A stretch of 59,135 nucleotides of DNA from Lactifluus volemus (taxonomy: Eukaryota; Basidiomycota; Agaricomycetes; Russulales; Russulaceae), in NCBI GenBank assembly GCA_022376515.1, contig WTXI01000228.1, forward strand, positions 1 to 59,135, given 5' to 3'. Positions 1 to 12,500 of the stretch are shown in pieces. The notes beneath the pieces are model-generated. The model was not told the origin of the DNA. It saw only the letters and a list, made by a program, of their open reading frames with translations, and did not search any database. Positions within the stretch are counted from its first letter, which is position 1. Each line of letters begins with the position of its first letter. The position numbers and the translations under genes are program-made.

Positions 1-521
1 GGACAACGCTGGACGTATTTGGATGATAAAAAATATTGTTGAACTGCGCTATCCGAAACTGCGATGCATGCTATTTAGTTGTATTTGATCGGGTGCAGAA
101 ATGACGAATTATAAGGGGCACAGGTGCGAACGCGAGATCATCCCTACATTGCCGCATTTGCTCGGCTCAGTGAAAATCTCGTATGGACAATATTTGGTGA
201 TGTACAACCCGGACTGGTAGTTATTTTGCCATTTCCTCGTTCTCTGGATTCCCTTCGGGAAAATTGTTTCCTCGTGGCGTGATGAGCTCACGCGGTCTCC
301 ATCACGTGTTCGGTGATACGACACCCTTTTCCAGATATTGTTCACCCATATACACCAATCTCATGTGGGTTCCCAACACATACAGCTTGGCAGAGAACTC
401 GATAAATTCATCCACTTTGATGACTGGCGCAAGGCTGCCCTATTCTTGGCTTTCTCCCCCTTTTTGTCTGAGACGGCTCCTGTGCTCCTTCAGCCTTGCA
501 GAGATAACCTAGTCCGCCACC
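1..521. other. 5' flank, no gene recognised
   Basis: Only short unrelated open frames occur here. The stretch next to position 522 probably holds the promoter of the 7TM gene. I see no repeat, RNA gene or transposon end. Confidence 0.4.
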
Positions 522-1913
522 ATGTCCAGCACTGCTCTCAACCCTACTGCCAGTGCATACTACTCTGTTTATAAGTCAGCAGTGTATATTAATCTATTTG
601 TCGGGATCGCGTGGGGTGGGCAACCAGCCTCTTTACTGCTACTCGGTCCTCATATTTGTTCTACGTCTCATCCCAGGTATTTTTGTCACATTATATGCTG
701 TATCTGTCTACATCCTTCTGTAAGATTCGACAATGCCTTTGTTTACGACGTGGGGATGCACTGATTTCCTTAGCGGCAGACCGGGCCTGTTGTCATCTCG
801 ATCCAGAATATTCATGTTGGGGATGACCACCTTGATGTTCACCTTGGGCCTCATCGCACTCGTGTTGGAGACTGCGTTTGGATTCCAGCAAGTGCACTCA
901 GCCCTTTACCCACTGGCAACAGGTGGTGGGATATGGTCCTTTATGGACACCGCTATCATCTTTGCTACTTTCGAAACCATCAATTGCATAATGGTAGACC
1001 CCGTGAACCATGGACGATCCGCAGCTGATTCGCACGTCTAGTACATTCTGAGTGACATTATCTGCGCCTGGCGTGCGGTCATCCTTTGGAACAGAGACAA
1101 GCGCGTCATGGTCATTCTTCTGCTCTTCATCCTCGGAAATATAAGTTCGTGCGGTGTTCATTCGTCATTTTCGTCCCATTCTCACGACCAGAGTACGCGT
1201 TTACAGTTGCCGCTGGATCTACCCTTGTCGTCGACCTCACACCTTTTTTCAATCCGAGAATTCATAATGAAAAACCGCGAAGGCACGCGCTGATCTTGGT
1301 TGGCACAACGTTTGGAATCAACTTGCTCTGCACGGGGTTGATAGGATGGAAGGCTTGGTGTGCTCTTTGCGCTTACAGTTCTCTTCTAGACCACTATTGT
1401 CCTGACGATTTCGTGCACATAGGGAGCATCGTGTCACTATCAAACAGCACCTCGGGGAGTGCAATGTGTCGACGAGAGTCGAGAAGATTCTCGCTATCCT
1501 CATTGAGTCTGGACTCGTTTACTGTTGTCTCTGGGTATGTTTTTTTTTTCCGCAGAAAGAATATACGCGACCCAGGGGGTTTCACCAAACGATACAGATT
1601 GTCTACTTGATAGCAGGGTTCGGTGTGTTTCCTGAGCCATTCGCCACCGCCATGAAGCTAGCCTTATTGGTTTCCCCGGTGAGCACGGTGGCGCTAGATT
1701 TGTCTCGGGCGCTGAATCGCATTACAGGGTGCTTACCCAACGCTCATTATCATCCTCGTCTGCATGCAGAAGAGCCCCATCGATTTCTACTCGGCGCACG
1801 TGAGCGGAATGGTTTTTGCGAATAATGAACCACCGTCCAGCTCGTACAACCAAGCTAGTCGTATGTTACCTGTGAAGACATTGGATGAAGGAAATAACGT
1901 AGATACAAGTTAA
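522..1913 (+). CDS. multi-pass (7TM-type) membrane protein of the agaricomycete family, intact
   Basis: This is a spliced membrane protein of unknown function belonging to a large, expanded basidiomycete family. Exons that join in frame are 522-615, 677-719, 774-993, 1042-1144 and one starting at 1207; further introns end near 1429, 1611 and 1729. The stop is TAA at 1911-1913. Hydrophobic helices are visible around YINLFVGIAWG, FVTLYAVSVYILL, MLGMTTLMFTLGLIALVLE, YILSDIICAWRAVILW, ALILVGTTFGINLLC, ILAILIESGLVYCCLW and LIIILVCMQKS. The motifs YILSDI..WRAW.LW and HLGECN before the sixth helix are typical of the family. The exon phases agree throughout, so it looks functional. Ligand and role are unknown; a receptor role is only a guess from topology. 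Confidence 0.8.
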
Positions 1914-3849
1914 TGAGACTGGGTGACTCATCGTTCGATCACTCCTTATTGCATTTCTTGACCCTATCATATATCTTTCTATTTTATCTGACAAGTCACG
2001 TTCCTGGACATATCCTTTGTGCCAGTGGAATGGTTCCCACAATCATTGAATGTATATGACTCTTTCCTCTTCTTTAAACAGAGGGTGGTTGCTTTTTGGT
2101 GCTTCATGCCTGGTCCCTCTTTCGGTCCACCAGCGGCAAGTTTCACACGTGACTTTGCATAAAGCGTAAGTTTTCCCTATGTGACATAGATTTGGCATCA
2201 AGTTCTCAACTGATCGTGTTTCTGATGCCAATAAGACCCTGGCCTACTAGTAATCTCCCTGATAAGGTCCAGACATCAACAAGTGCCCTTGCGATAGAAA
2301 AGATCACTCATGATGATCTGAAATAACTGACGACTGACTAACTGCTGGTACTTTCCCATTCAGTCGTATACTGTATTTGAAGAATAGTAACAATACCGTG
2401 ACTTCTCGGTCTAGACCTCACAGTAAAAAGGGAAGTGCTGTTGGGGCCATACCAAAGTCAATGGTAGAAACATGAGCACACGACAGCAAAGTCAGGAAGC
2501 AGTGTTCTGGTTTGTGTCCATGACAATATCCAGCTTGCTAATCTAGATGTGCTAGAACTATAGGGGTATGGAAAAAACAGAGCACTGGACGATGGGACAG
2601 ACAGAACACTGGGCGATTATGCCGGGAAAGCCTAAGCACTGGGAGTAACGGCCTCGTGACCACGTCTGGGCTAAAAGGGAGTTGTCAGTCGCTGAGACTG
2701 CTAGCGCTCGCGTCGTAAAAGTATTGAAGGCACGCATGGTTTTACCGAGAGTCAACAGGTCATTAGCTAGCTGACAGGTAAAAGACAGAGGGAACAACTT
2801 ACAAAGAACGAGAGAAGAAGGGTGAGTCAAAGAGGGTCAAGGCAACTTACTGAAAGCTGCCTTGAAGCAGGCACCATCTTGGGTATAGTCCATCTGCGCG
2901 AGATAGCGATCTTGTATTATTTACGACGCGAAGCACCTGGCACAACCAAACATCACATTGTCTAATTATCGCGTGCTTTAGAGCCTAGGTTCATGCAGTA
3001 TCCTAGCGTTTGATAAACTGTCAGTGTCAGACAGTGAGTAAGTCTGGGGTACACGTCCGGCCCCGGCCGTGAGAAAGGATTGAAGATAGGAGCGTGACAG
3101 CATGCCTGCCGCCTGAGTGAATATAACCAACAAAAAAATCACCATTATTATTCTCAAACTTTCCCCCCGCAAAAAATTAAAATAAAGACTCGGTTTCCAG
3201 GGCTGCGAATCGACACGTAGAGAAAAAACCATGGATTGGGAAAAGCTAGCCATAGCGTACCCTTGGACCGGGTCATCTTCTGACATTTCCCACGACTGCC
3301 CATCCGCCTTTGCCAAGGTCTTTGCGCTTCCCGTACATTTTTATTTTTTCATACGGTGCCCTACCTTCAGCCCCTGACACAACCCTGTGAGCTGCTGTAC
3401 ACATTAGTTGTCGTATTTTGTTATTGTTAAAGTCGGGATCAAGCCATCTGATGATCGATGATCAGTGTGTGATAGAGGAACCCTAGGCTTACTAAATCCG
3501 TGGTAGCGGTAACGCCGGTAAGCTTACCCGGATCACATAATCAACGGGAATGACCGAGATAACCTAGCGCTCGGGCATAAAGGCCACAGAGTATTGCTAG
3601 CAGCTACATTCAAGAATCCATATTCTATCATCAATAAAATCGATGTAGATATAATTAATCAAACGTCGACACGCTCACAAACACTTGTCGTGATAGTACC
3701 GCCTCTCGCGCCATAGCTGCGCCCGCGGTTGGCGTCATTGCACGCCCTTACCACTCTTTCGTTTTGCCCAATGTTACGGTACCTCCTCCCTTCCACCACC
3801 CGCGTTAACGTTCCGCAAGTCTGACTCGCATGCTTTCGTTATTACTCCC
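1914..3849. other. intergenic, no gene recognised
   Basis: About 1.9 kb between two plus-strand genes. Small open frames on both strands show no family signature and no codon pattern. A phrase of the type ACACTGGxCGAT recurs two or three times near 2580-2645. The last 150 bases before 3850 are C/T-rich, as expected for a fungal promoter and 5' leader of the NRAMP gene. Confidence 0.4.
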
Positions 3850-5910
3850 ATGTCCGATCACCCCTCCCTCACTCCCCAACCGTCAATGGACCCCGCTCCT
3901 CTAAATGAGCCTCGCCCGGCTGGGCCAGCTGGAAAATGGGCTAAGAGGGTTTGGATACATCTCACCAAGCATGTTGGCATCGGTATCATATGTTCAGTCG
4001 CATATTTCGATCCGTACGTGCCCTTTTCACCCTTCTCGTATACCTCAAAGTTCATGTGCAGTTCTTCAATACCAGTGGGAACTGGAGCGTCGATTTACAG
4101 GGAGGCTCACAATTTGGATACAAACTTCTCTTCATCGTCCTGTTGTCTGGGATATTTGCCGTAATTCTCCAGGTTGTTTTCTTCACTGGGTTATTATCCC
4201 GTTGCTAAGTGACTCACCTCCTTTTCCCTTTTTTTTTTCAAGGCTTTGGCGTGTAAACTCGGTGTAGTCACGGGTCTTGGTCAGCAGACTTCCTTTTTAG
4301 GCGAACTTCACCACTAAAATTTGGACTTTGGTCAGATCTTGCCTCTCACTGTCGGCTCCTACTGTACAATCGCTCGAAGCACCGCAGATTATGGCGCTGG
4401 TTAATCTTATATCCTCTTTATATCATCTCGGAAATAGCCATCATCAGTACTGATTTGGCAGAGCTCCTGGGATCAGCTATCGCGCTCAATCTCCTGTTTC
4501 CTAAGCTTCCTCTCTGGGGTGGCGTCCTCCTCACGGCGTTCGATGTCCTCTTGATCCTTGCCTTTGCGGACCCTATCCATGGCCGTCCTGTACGAGCATT
4601 CGAGTTCCTTATAGGTGTCTTAGTAAGCACTTCCTTCGAAGTCTTCTATCGTATCCACCTCACCCGGGACAGGTTTTAATTGTATTGGTATGCATGTGTA
4701 TCCTCGTCTCCAGGGTCCAGGTACAATGGGACGAAGCCTTTCAAGGGTTTCTCCCTTCTAAGACCCTGTTCCAACATGGCGGCCTATATGCTTGTGCGAG
4801 ATTGTTCGGTCCCACTTGGTTTTCAGGCTAACGAGGCAAATTGTTCTAGCCGTCGGCATTCTTGGCGCGACAGTTATGCCTCACAGCCTGTTTCTAGGGT
4901 CCGCCTTGGCCACACAAGATCGAGCGTCAGTGAAACCCGTTGCTCTCCCTAGTCCATCCAGCACGCTTGCGACGACACAGAAGGGTCTCAAAACGTTGTC
5001 GAGACTTTTCCGGCCTATCCATGTTGACACATCGGAGGAATTTGCACGTCACGTAGATCGACCCAACAATTCACTTGCGTTTGTTAAAGCGCACCTAAAT
5101 CATGGGATAGTGGATCTCGTCGTCAACCTTTTGGGTTTGGCCGTCATCATTAACTCGTTGTAAGCGTGGTCATTTTCCTACCCTTAAAACCGTTCATGTG
5201 GCACGCACAACAGGATTTTGATTCTAGCGAGTGCCGTCTTCAACCAACCTGGTGTTCAAGTTACCACTGCCGATATCAACGATGCCCATTCTATTATTCG
5301 CGACATCGTTGGGAGGGGTGAGTTGTTTCGTAAATGCTAAGTAACCCTCGTTTAGCTCTTCGCTAGGTGCCGCGGCCATCTTTGCCCTAGCCCTTCTCTC
5401 TTCTGGGCAAAGTGCGTCTCTCGTGGCCACCATCGCAGGCCAGATAGTGTCGGAAGGTTTTCTCCGCTGGCGCGTCTCAGTGAGTATTATCATGAGTAAA
5501 GGAGACATCACCATATATGATCTATCAATATATAGCCTCTCGTCCGGCGCCTTCTCACACGGCTATTAGGCCTCATCCCCTCCGTGGTGGTGGCTGTGTC
5601 GCTGGGGCAGTCGGGTATCAGCACGATGCTCATCGCGTCGCAAGTTGTGCTCTCTATCGTGCTCCCTTTCATAATCTTTCCGCTCATTTGGCTCACATCA
5701 TCCCGCACGGTGATGCGGGTGCGTGTACCCGAGCGCGCCGTACGGACGGAGAGGAAAGATGAATCCGAAGAGGAACAGGGCGTAGTTGAGGATGAGTATT
5801 TGGACTTTAGCAATGGGTGGATCACGACGACGATCGGATACTCCATGTTGGTGTTGATCGTACTTGCGAATGGTTACGTACTTATTACGCTTATCCTTGG
5901 TACGAGTTAA
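3850..5910 (+). CDS. NRAMP-family divalent metal transporter (Mn2+/Fe2+, Smf type)
   Basis: Natural-resistance-associated macrophage protein type transporter, which couples proton influx to uptake of Mn2+, Fe2+ and related metals. The start [12 protein letters not shown] is followed by the TM1 region. The metal-binding DPGN motif is split by an intron (4014-4075): CGATCC joins TGGGAACTGG to give F-D-P-G-N-W. TM6 carries the second signature [14 protein letters not shown] near 4870-4910. Other helices include [34 protein letters not shown] and [16 protein letters not shown], and the last helix is [19 protein letters not shown] before the stop at 5908-5910. Introns such as the one after VILQ (poly-T tract, CAAG acceptor) keep phase. 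Both catalytic signatures are present, so I infer a working transporter. Whether it sits in plasma, vacuolar or endosomal membrane cannot be told. Confidence 0.88.
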
Positions 5911-6579
5911 AGCTTTAAAGCTAGAGATGTCATACAGTAGATTTCGTAGTACCACACTCACGCCATCTACACTCTTATAGACACGATAGAGACGCTTCTT
6001 GGCCGATAGTATCGAAAGGGTAGTCTGAGTGCCGTGTTTCTGTACAGTAATGTTTAAAAAGTTTGCGATTTACATGTCCTGCTCCCAGCTTCTCTTTTAT
6101 CCGGCAACCCGGAGGTGTTTCGGATTACTCGATAGCTGTCCAAGTTGTTTAAAGTTGTGTGCAAATCGCAACTATGTCTTTGCTTTCCCGATCCCATCTA
6201 CGCAATTATCAGAAGCCCAAGGAAGGGTCTGAGTTTAGGTAAGTTACTTTAAGTCACGGTCATGCGGCGTTTCCGGTTCCTCCAAGGGTCGCCGGATGGT
6301 CAAAAAGAGGACTTTGGCTTGATTGACGCCCTTCGGGGCGTAAGGGAATAATGCGGGGAAAATCGGATCATCTCAGGCTCGTCATCCACTACAACGTAGA
6401 ACACCGACGTGCCTTACCCAAAAATTGCTGATCCCCAAAAGTACATATTGGTACAGACGGCACCCACAGAAGGGTCGAAAGACTATACATGGTACATGAA
6501 TAGGTATGGGCATCACCGTCATATCGCGAAGCGATAACGGTGTCCAGTACAAACCCCGTACAGAAAAACAAAAAAAAAA
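5911..6579. other. convergent intergenic spacer
   Basis: 3' sides of the plus-strand NRAMP gene and the minus-strand P450 gene. An A-run lies at 6570-6579, directly beside the P450 stop codon. No gene or repeat seen. Confidence 0.4.
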
Positions 6580-9500
6580 TCAATCACTCCCAAGTGTCGT
6601 GGCCAGTACTAGTGCTTCTGCTTTCTTTGACCTCGGCTTTATGGTACACGGAAATTCCTTTGGGTGACTATGACCGTTTTGATCAATTCATGACCCAATC
6701 CGATGACAATCATGATAGCAAAGGGTGTGTAGAAAAAAATCAGACTTACGTGGCAAGTCCAGATATGTATATCTCCTCTGGGATGATCTCCTGCTCGTTC
6801 CCGTCCAGCGCTGGGGTAATGTTGAATGCGGCTAGGATGGAGGCGATTGAGATCCAGTCGGTAGAGCGGCCCATGAAACGCCCCGGGCAGATACGACGGC
6901 CATATCCGAACGCGACATCGGCAGTGCATACGGTGGCACCACCCCCAGGAAGATAGCGTTCCGGGACGAAGCGCTCTGGGTTTGGTCCCACATTTTCTTC
7001 ATCGTGCAGGATCCCCCTGAGGATTTGCGAATGTGCGCGCGTAATGGGGTGATAGCAGCGGAGATAATTGAATACATACCAGCTATTGCCGATGACGAGA
7101 GTTCCTGCAGGGAGGAACCAGCCTTCGTAAACGTCGTCTGTGGTAAGTCTGTGCGGAATGGCTGTGGAAAATCAATTGTTGGTGTAAGTATAGACGTGCT
7201 GGGAAATGATGAAAATGCGGCATGCCAAGTGGGACCACAGGGTGCCAGCGGAGCGCCTCTTCAAGGATGGCAGACACGTATGGCAGCAGTGGCTGATCTC
7301 CAAAGTCAGGAAGACGGTCATTGCCAATAATTGTATCAATCTCTGCTTGCGCCTTTCGCTGCACATCAGGATAGAGAACCATCGCAAGGATGAACGAATG
7401 GAGCACGGACACAGTCTGCGCAGTAACATGATAAGGTTAGTCTACGGTGACCATTATAGGATCATGGGTACAAAAAAACTGACTGTATCCTGTGCTCCTG
7501 GAACGGGCTGTTGGGAGCGCAGCCTCGCAAGGCGTAAGTCGAGCCAACGCTTTCTGGTCACACGTCACATGACACGTGACATCGATACCCAAGGACTTTC
7601 CGCGTTCTCGTCTAGCTCATTTTCTGCATCCCCTTATGGCTTTATTACCCTAGAATTTCACCTCTGTTGAAATACCTTATATAGTGTAGACACCGTGTCC
7701 ACCATGCCTCAGTCTTTTCATTCACAGACTGAGGTTAGTCACTCTTTACTTCTCTATTCTTCAGTAACTTACACTCTACTTAGACTTAGGGTTCTAACTC
7801 CAATAGGTAGATCAATATAGTCTTTTCATTCACAGACTGAGACTTAGGGTTCTAACTCCAATAGGTAGATCAATATAGTCTTTTCATTCACAGACTGAGA
7901 CTTAGGGTTCTAACTCCAATAGATTATGAGACCTGAGCTTTAAGAGCTCTCGAAGACACCGCGCGCGTACAAATTCCGAACAAGCTAAACCAGGCCCTCC
8001 TCACGCAGAATGTCTACACCGCAAGGTACCAGTGCCTCCCCCGCAGGGGCCTCGACTTCTTCTCAGACTGCTCCGGGACGACCCCCTCACTTGCTCAACC
8101 TACCCCTTCTCGAAATGGACGGTAGCAATTACGCTTTCTGGAAGTGCCGCGTAGAGACCGTCTTCACCTACCATGACCTTTGGTCAGTCACCAGTGGAAC
8201 CCTCGCAAAACCAGATCCATTAGCCGATCCAACGGGTTTCGCGCACTGGAACACCAAAAACGAGAGCGCACGAATGCATCTCGTAATGGCTATGACTGAT
8301 GAGCCGCTCAACTCGGTCCTCGACACGAAATCCGCAAAGGATACCTGGAGTCGATTAGCGGAGCGTTATGAAGGGAAAGGCGAGCAGAGGATAACCCACC
8401 TCATCGATGACGTCTTCCGCCGCCAGCTTCTCGATACGGAGCCTCTCGAGCCTCAAATTAATTCTTTAATCCGATCCGCTCGCACCATCACCGCCCTCGG
8501 ACTCGCGCTCGATGACCGCATCATCGCGCATACGATCATCGGAGCCCTTCCACCTTCTCAATCCACCCTCAAAACCATCCTATCCACCCGCGACAATATC
8601 GATATCGAAAATACAAAGTCTCAAATCATCCGAGACGAGCAGCGCCGCGTCCACGAATCGGGCATGGCCGCCACCGCGTTTTTCGCAAATCGATCAAGGC
8701 CGCTAAAAAGGAAAAGGGAAGGGTAAAGGAAACCAGGAAGACAAGTCCAAAAAGTATTGCAACCACTGCAAAATCAAGGGGCACGATACGAGCGAATGTC
8801 GAAAGTTGAAGAAGGAGCAGGAGGCCAAGGCAACTGCGAACGCGAAACCGGCAACCGCGATGCCCGCAGCAACGGCAAAAATTGCGAACGCCGACGAGAC
8901 AACCACGGACGAGACCATCCGAACCGTCCACGTCTTCCGAGCGCAGTCAAATGCTACAAATCTGAAGTTAAACCAAAACTCCTGGATAATGGACTCTGGT
9001 GCATCACGCACCATGTGCTCCAACAGAAATTGGTTCCAGCAATTTTCTAGCCTTACCCGGAACATTCCCGTCGTCCTGGGCGATAACAGCGCCATCCAAG
9101 GCATCGGCCAGGGACGCGTACACGTTCGGATGCGCGCCGGAAACGAGTGGAGCGACGTAATCTTGCAGAACGTCCTGTACGTCCCGAATTGCACGGGAAC
9201 CTGCTGTCCGTTTCCCACCTCACAAGCTGCGGCGCCGACGTCCGATTCGCTGGGCAAGGCTGCCAAATATTCGATGCGACCGAAAACGTTATCTGCGAAG
9301 GTCAGCGGCATCAAAACCTCTATCTCATGAATATACAAACGGTCCCCCTTGCCACCGCTCGAATCGCGATCGTCGAATCGTTCCCCGCGGAAGGCGACGA
9401 TTTATCCCCTGCGCACGAATTTGCCTTAATGGCACGGGCCCCATCTGCGAAAGCTGATCTGGCTACATGGCACCGACGCCTCGGCCACCTGAACACGGAC

Positions 9501-12500
9501 ACGATCCTACGCATGGCCCGAAAGGGCATTGTCAGTGGCATCGAAATTACATCTGGGAAATCACTTACAACCCCTTGCGAACCCTGCCTGAAAGGAAAGC
9601 AAACTCAGTCGAAATCCAGAAGACAACGGAATCGCGATCGGACAAGGTCCTCGGCCGCGTCCACTCGGACCTATGTGGCAAGATCCCGACCCGATCACAT
9701 AAAGGGTACTATTACTTCGTCACATGGATCGATGACGCATCCCGCAAAGTCTTCGTGGATGGCCTGCGCGAAAAATCGGACACACTCGACCGCTTCAAAG
9801 TGTTTGTCGAACGCGCCGAGGTGCAGACCGGGAAACGACTTCGGCTTCTCCGTTCAGATGGAGGGGGCGAATACAAAGGGGGGGACTTCAACAAATTCCT
9901 AGAAGAGAGGGGTATTCAGCACGAAATAACAACACCGCACACGCCGGAGCACAACGGCGTTGCCGAGCGGATGAACCGCACGTTGCTCGATAAGGTCCGA
10001 GCCATGCTCACTGACGCGAGCCTCCCTGACACGTATTGGTACGATGCGCTGGAGTACGCCGCCCTGCTGCACAACGTCTCGCACACGCGCGCGCTCAACA
10101 ACCTCACGCCGGACGAAGTCTGGAGCGGAAACAAACCGGACATATCGATGTACCGGGTATTCGGCTCCCGAGCCTTCATGCACGTCCCGAAGAAAAAACG
10201 CGCCAAACTTGCTGCGCGGTCGCTGATCTGCACGTTTATCGGATTAGCTAAAAATCGGAAAGCCTACCGACTTGTGCATCGAAAAACCGGCCGTTTCTTC
10301 GAGTCGCGTGACGTCGTATTCGACGAGGGGGGGCCAGTACAACGCTTCGAGCGAATAGTCCTCGAACCCGACGACACGGCCACCGCAGAAATCGCAACGC
10401 CAACGGCAACGCCACAAGCCCCAAATAAATCTTCGAGTTCCTCAGACTCTGACAGTAGCTCTGAAAGTGAATCAGAAATCGAGGAACTACTTGATGAAGC
10501 ACCCATTGCACCTACGCCTCCTCCCGATCTCCCGATCGCACTCTCCCGTCCAAAACGCAACGTCCGCGCACCCATTCGCGATGACGATGATCGCTACTCC
10601 GCAACGTCATACGGATCGCGTAAGCGAAACGCTGAACGTGCCGCCGTCGCGCAAGGCAATCTCGCAAATGACCACGGACCTATGCCGAAGCAATGGCACG
10701 TCCAGACGCAGTCGAATGGGAACTTGCTTGCAATGACGAAAAACGAATGTTTGAAAACATGGGGGTCTACGAGCTGGTGCCGCGCCCGACCGATCGAAAA
10801 ATCGTAGGGAGTAAATGGGTATTCCGAATAAAACGCGGCCCCGATGGAAAAATCCAAAAGCATAAAGCGCGCCTCGTCGCGCAAGGATTTAGCCAAATCG
10901 AGGGCGTCGACTTCGACGAAACGTTCGCGCCCGTCGCGAAATTCGCATCCCTGCGCACCGTTCTTGCACTTGCCGCGGAATTCGACCTAGAGGTACATCA
11001 GCTCGACGTCAAGTCAGCTTACCTCAATGGGGACTTGAAGGAAGAGATCTTCATGGCCCCCCCACCTGGTTTTGACATTCCCGAAGGCATGGTCCTAAAA
11101 CTAAAGAAGGCCATGTATGGCACGAAGCAAGGGGGGCGCGCCTGGTACGAACATATCAGCGCAACGCTGAAATCGATGGGCTATGCACATACCGACGCGA
11201 TCATGCGTCTTCACCCGCTTGAGGGGCGACATCCTCTCCATCATCGCGCTATATGTCGATGATATAACTATGGCCTGCAAAAGCCTTAAAATCATAAACG
11301 AGGACAAGGAGATGCTGAAGAAAACTTACCAGATGACTGATCTAGGTGAGATCACCTGGATCCTCGGCATACACGTCACGCGCGATCGAAACGCCGGCTG
11401 GATCGCCCTATCGCAGGAAAAATATATAAACGAAGTCCTAGAACGATTCGGCAAAGCCGATTGCAGACCGATCAGCACACCATCGACCCCGAACGAGCAC
11501 CTCCTCAAGCTCGACTCACCCGAAACCGACGTTAAGTCGTACCAAAGCGCGATCGGCGCGCTGATGTACCCCATGCTGGGGACTCGCCCCGATCTTGCCT
11601 ACACCGTCGCCGCACTCGGGCGCCACGCAGCTAGCCCCGGTGACGAACACTTGCGAGCCCTCACCGCGCATTCCGATACCTTCGAGCCACGAGTGATTGG
11701 CGTCTCGTTTTCCAGCGAGGGACCCAAGACGGTACCCGTCTCCATGGTTACGTCGACGCCGACTGGGCCAGCGACGTGAACGATCGCAAGTCCACGTCGG
11801 GCTTCGTCTTCATGTTGGCCGGCGGAGCGATAAGCTGGAGCTCGAAAAAGCAACAGACAGTTGCGCTTTCGAGTACCGAGGCCGAATATATAGCCGGCGC
11901 CCACGCAGCAAAAGAGGCCGCTTGGCTAAAAAGTCTTGTCAGCGAGATCTGGAAAGATCAAGAAAAAGACTTACCTATTATCCTTTACATTGACAACCAA
12001 TCAGCCATGTCAATCGCCAAGAACCCCGAGTTCCACGATCGCACCAAACACATCGATGTCAGGCACCATTTTCTTCGGCAGCAAGTGGACCTAAAAGCCA
12101 TAACTCTGAAGTATATGCCTACAAACGACCAGGTTGCTGATGTACTCACAAAGGGGCTACCACGCGAAAAGCATGACCGCTTCACGGCCAGCATGGGAGT
12201 ACACCGTGCGGGCTGAGGGGGCGTGTTGGGAGCGCAGCCTCGCAAGGCGTAAGTCGAGCCAACGCTTTCTGGTCACACGTCACATGACGCGTGACATCGA
12301 TACCCAAGGACTTTCCGCGTTCTCGTCTAGCTCATTTTCTGCATCCCCTTATGGCTTTATTACCCTAGAATTTCACCTCTGTTGAAATACCTTATATAGT
12401 GTAGACACCGTGTCCACCATGCCTCAGTCTTTTCATTCACAGACTGAGGTTAGTCACTCTTTACTTCTCTATTCTTCAGTAACTTACACTCTACTTAGAC

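Noticed and set aside
7785..7910. TTAGGGTT motifs resembling telomere repeats in the LTR
   Set aside because: They occur once per 58-bp unit within the LTR tandem repeat and not as a contiguous telomeric array.
8700..8730. Programmed gag-pol frameshift in the copia element
   Set aside because: No known slippery heptamer was recognised and five other frame changes occur, so simple decay or error is the more economical reading.
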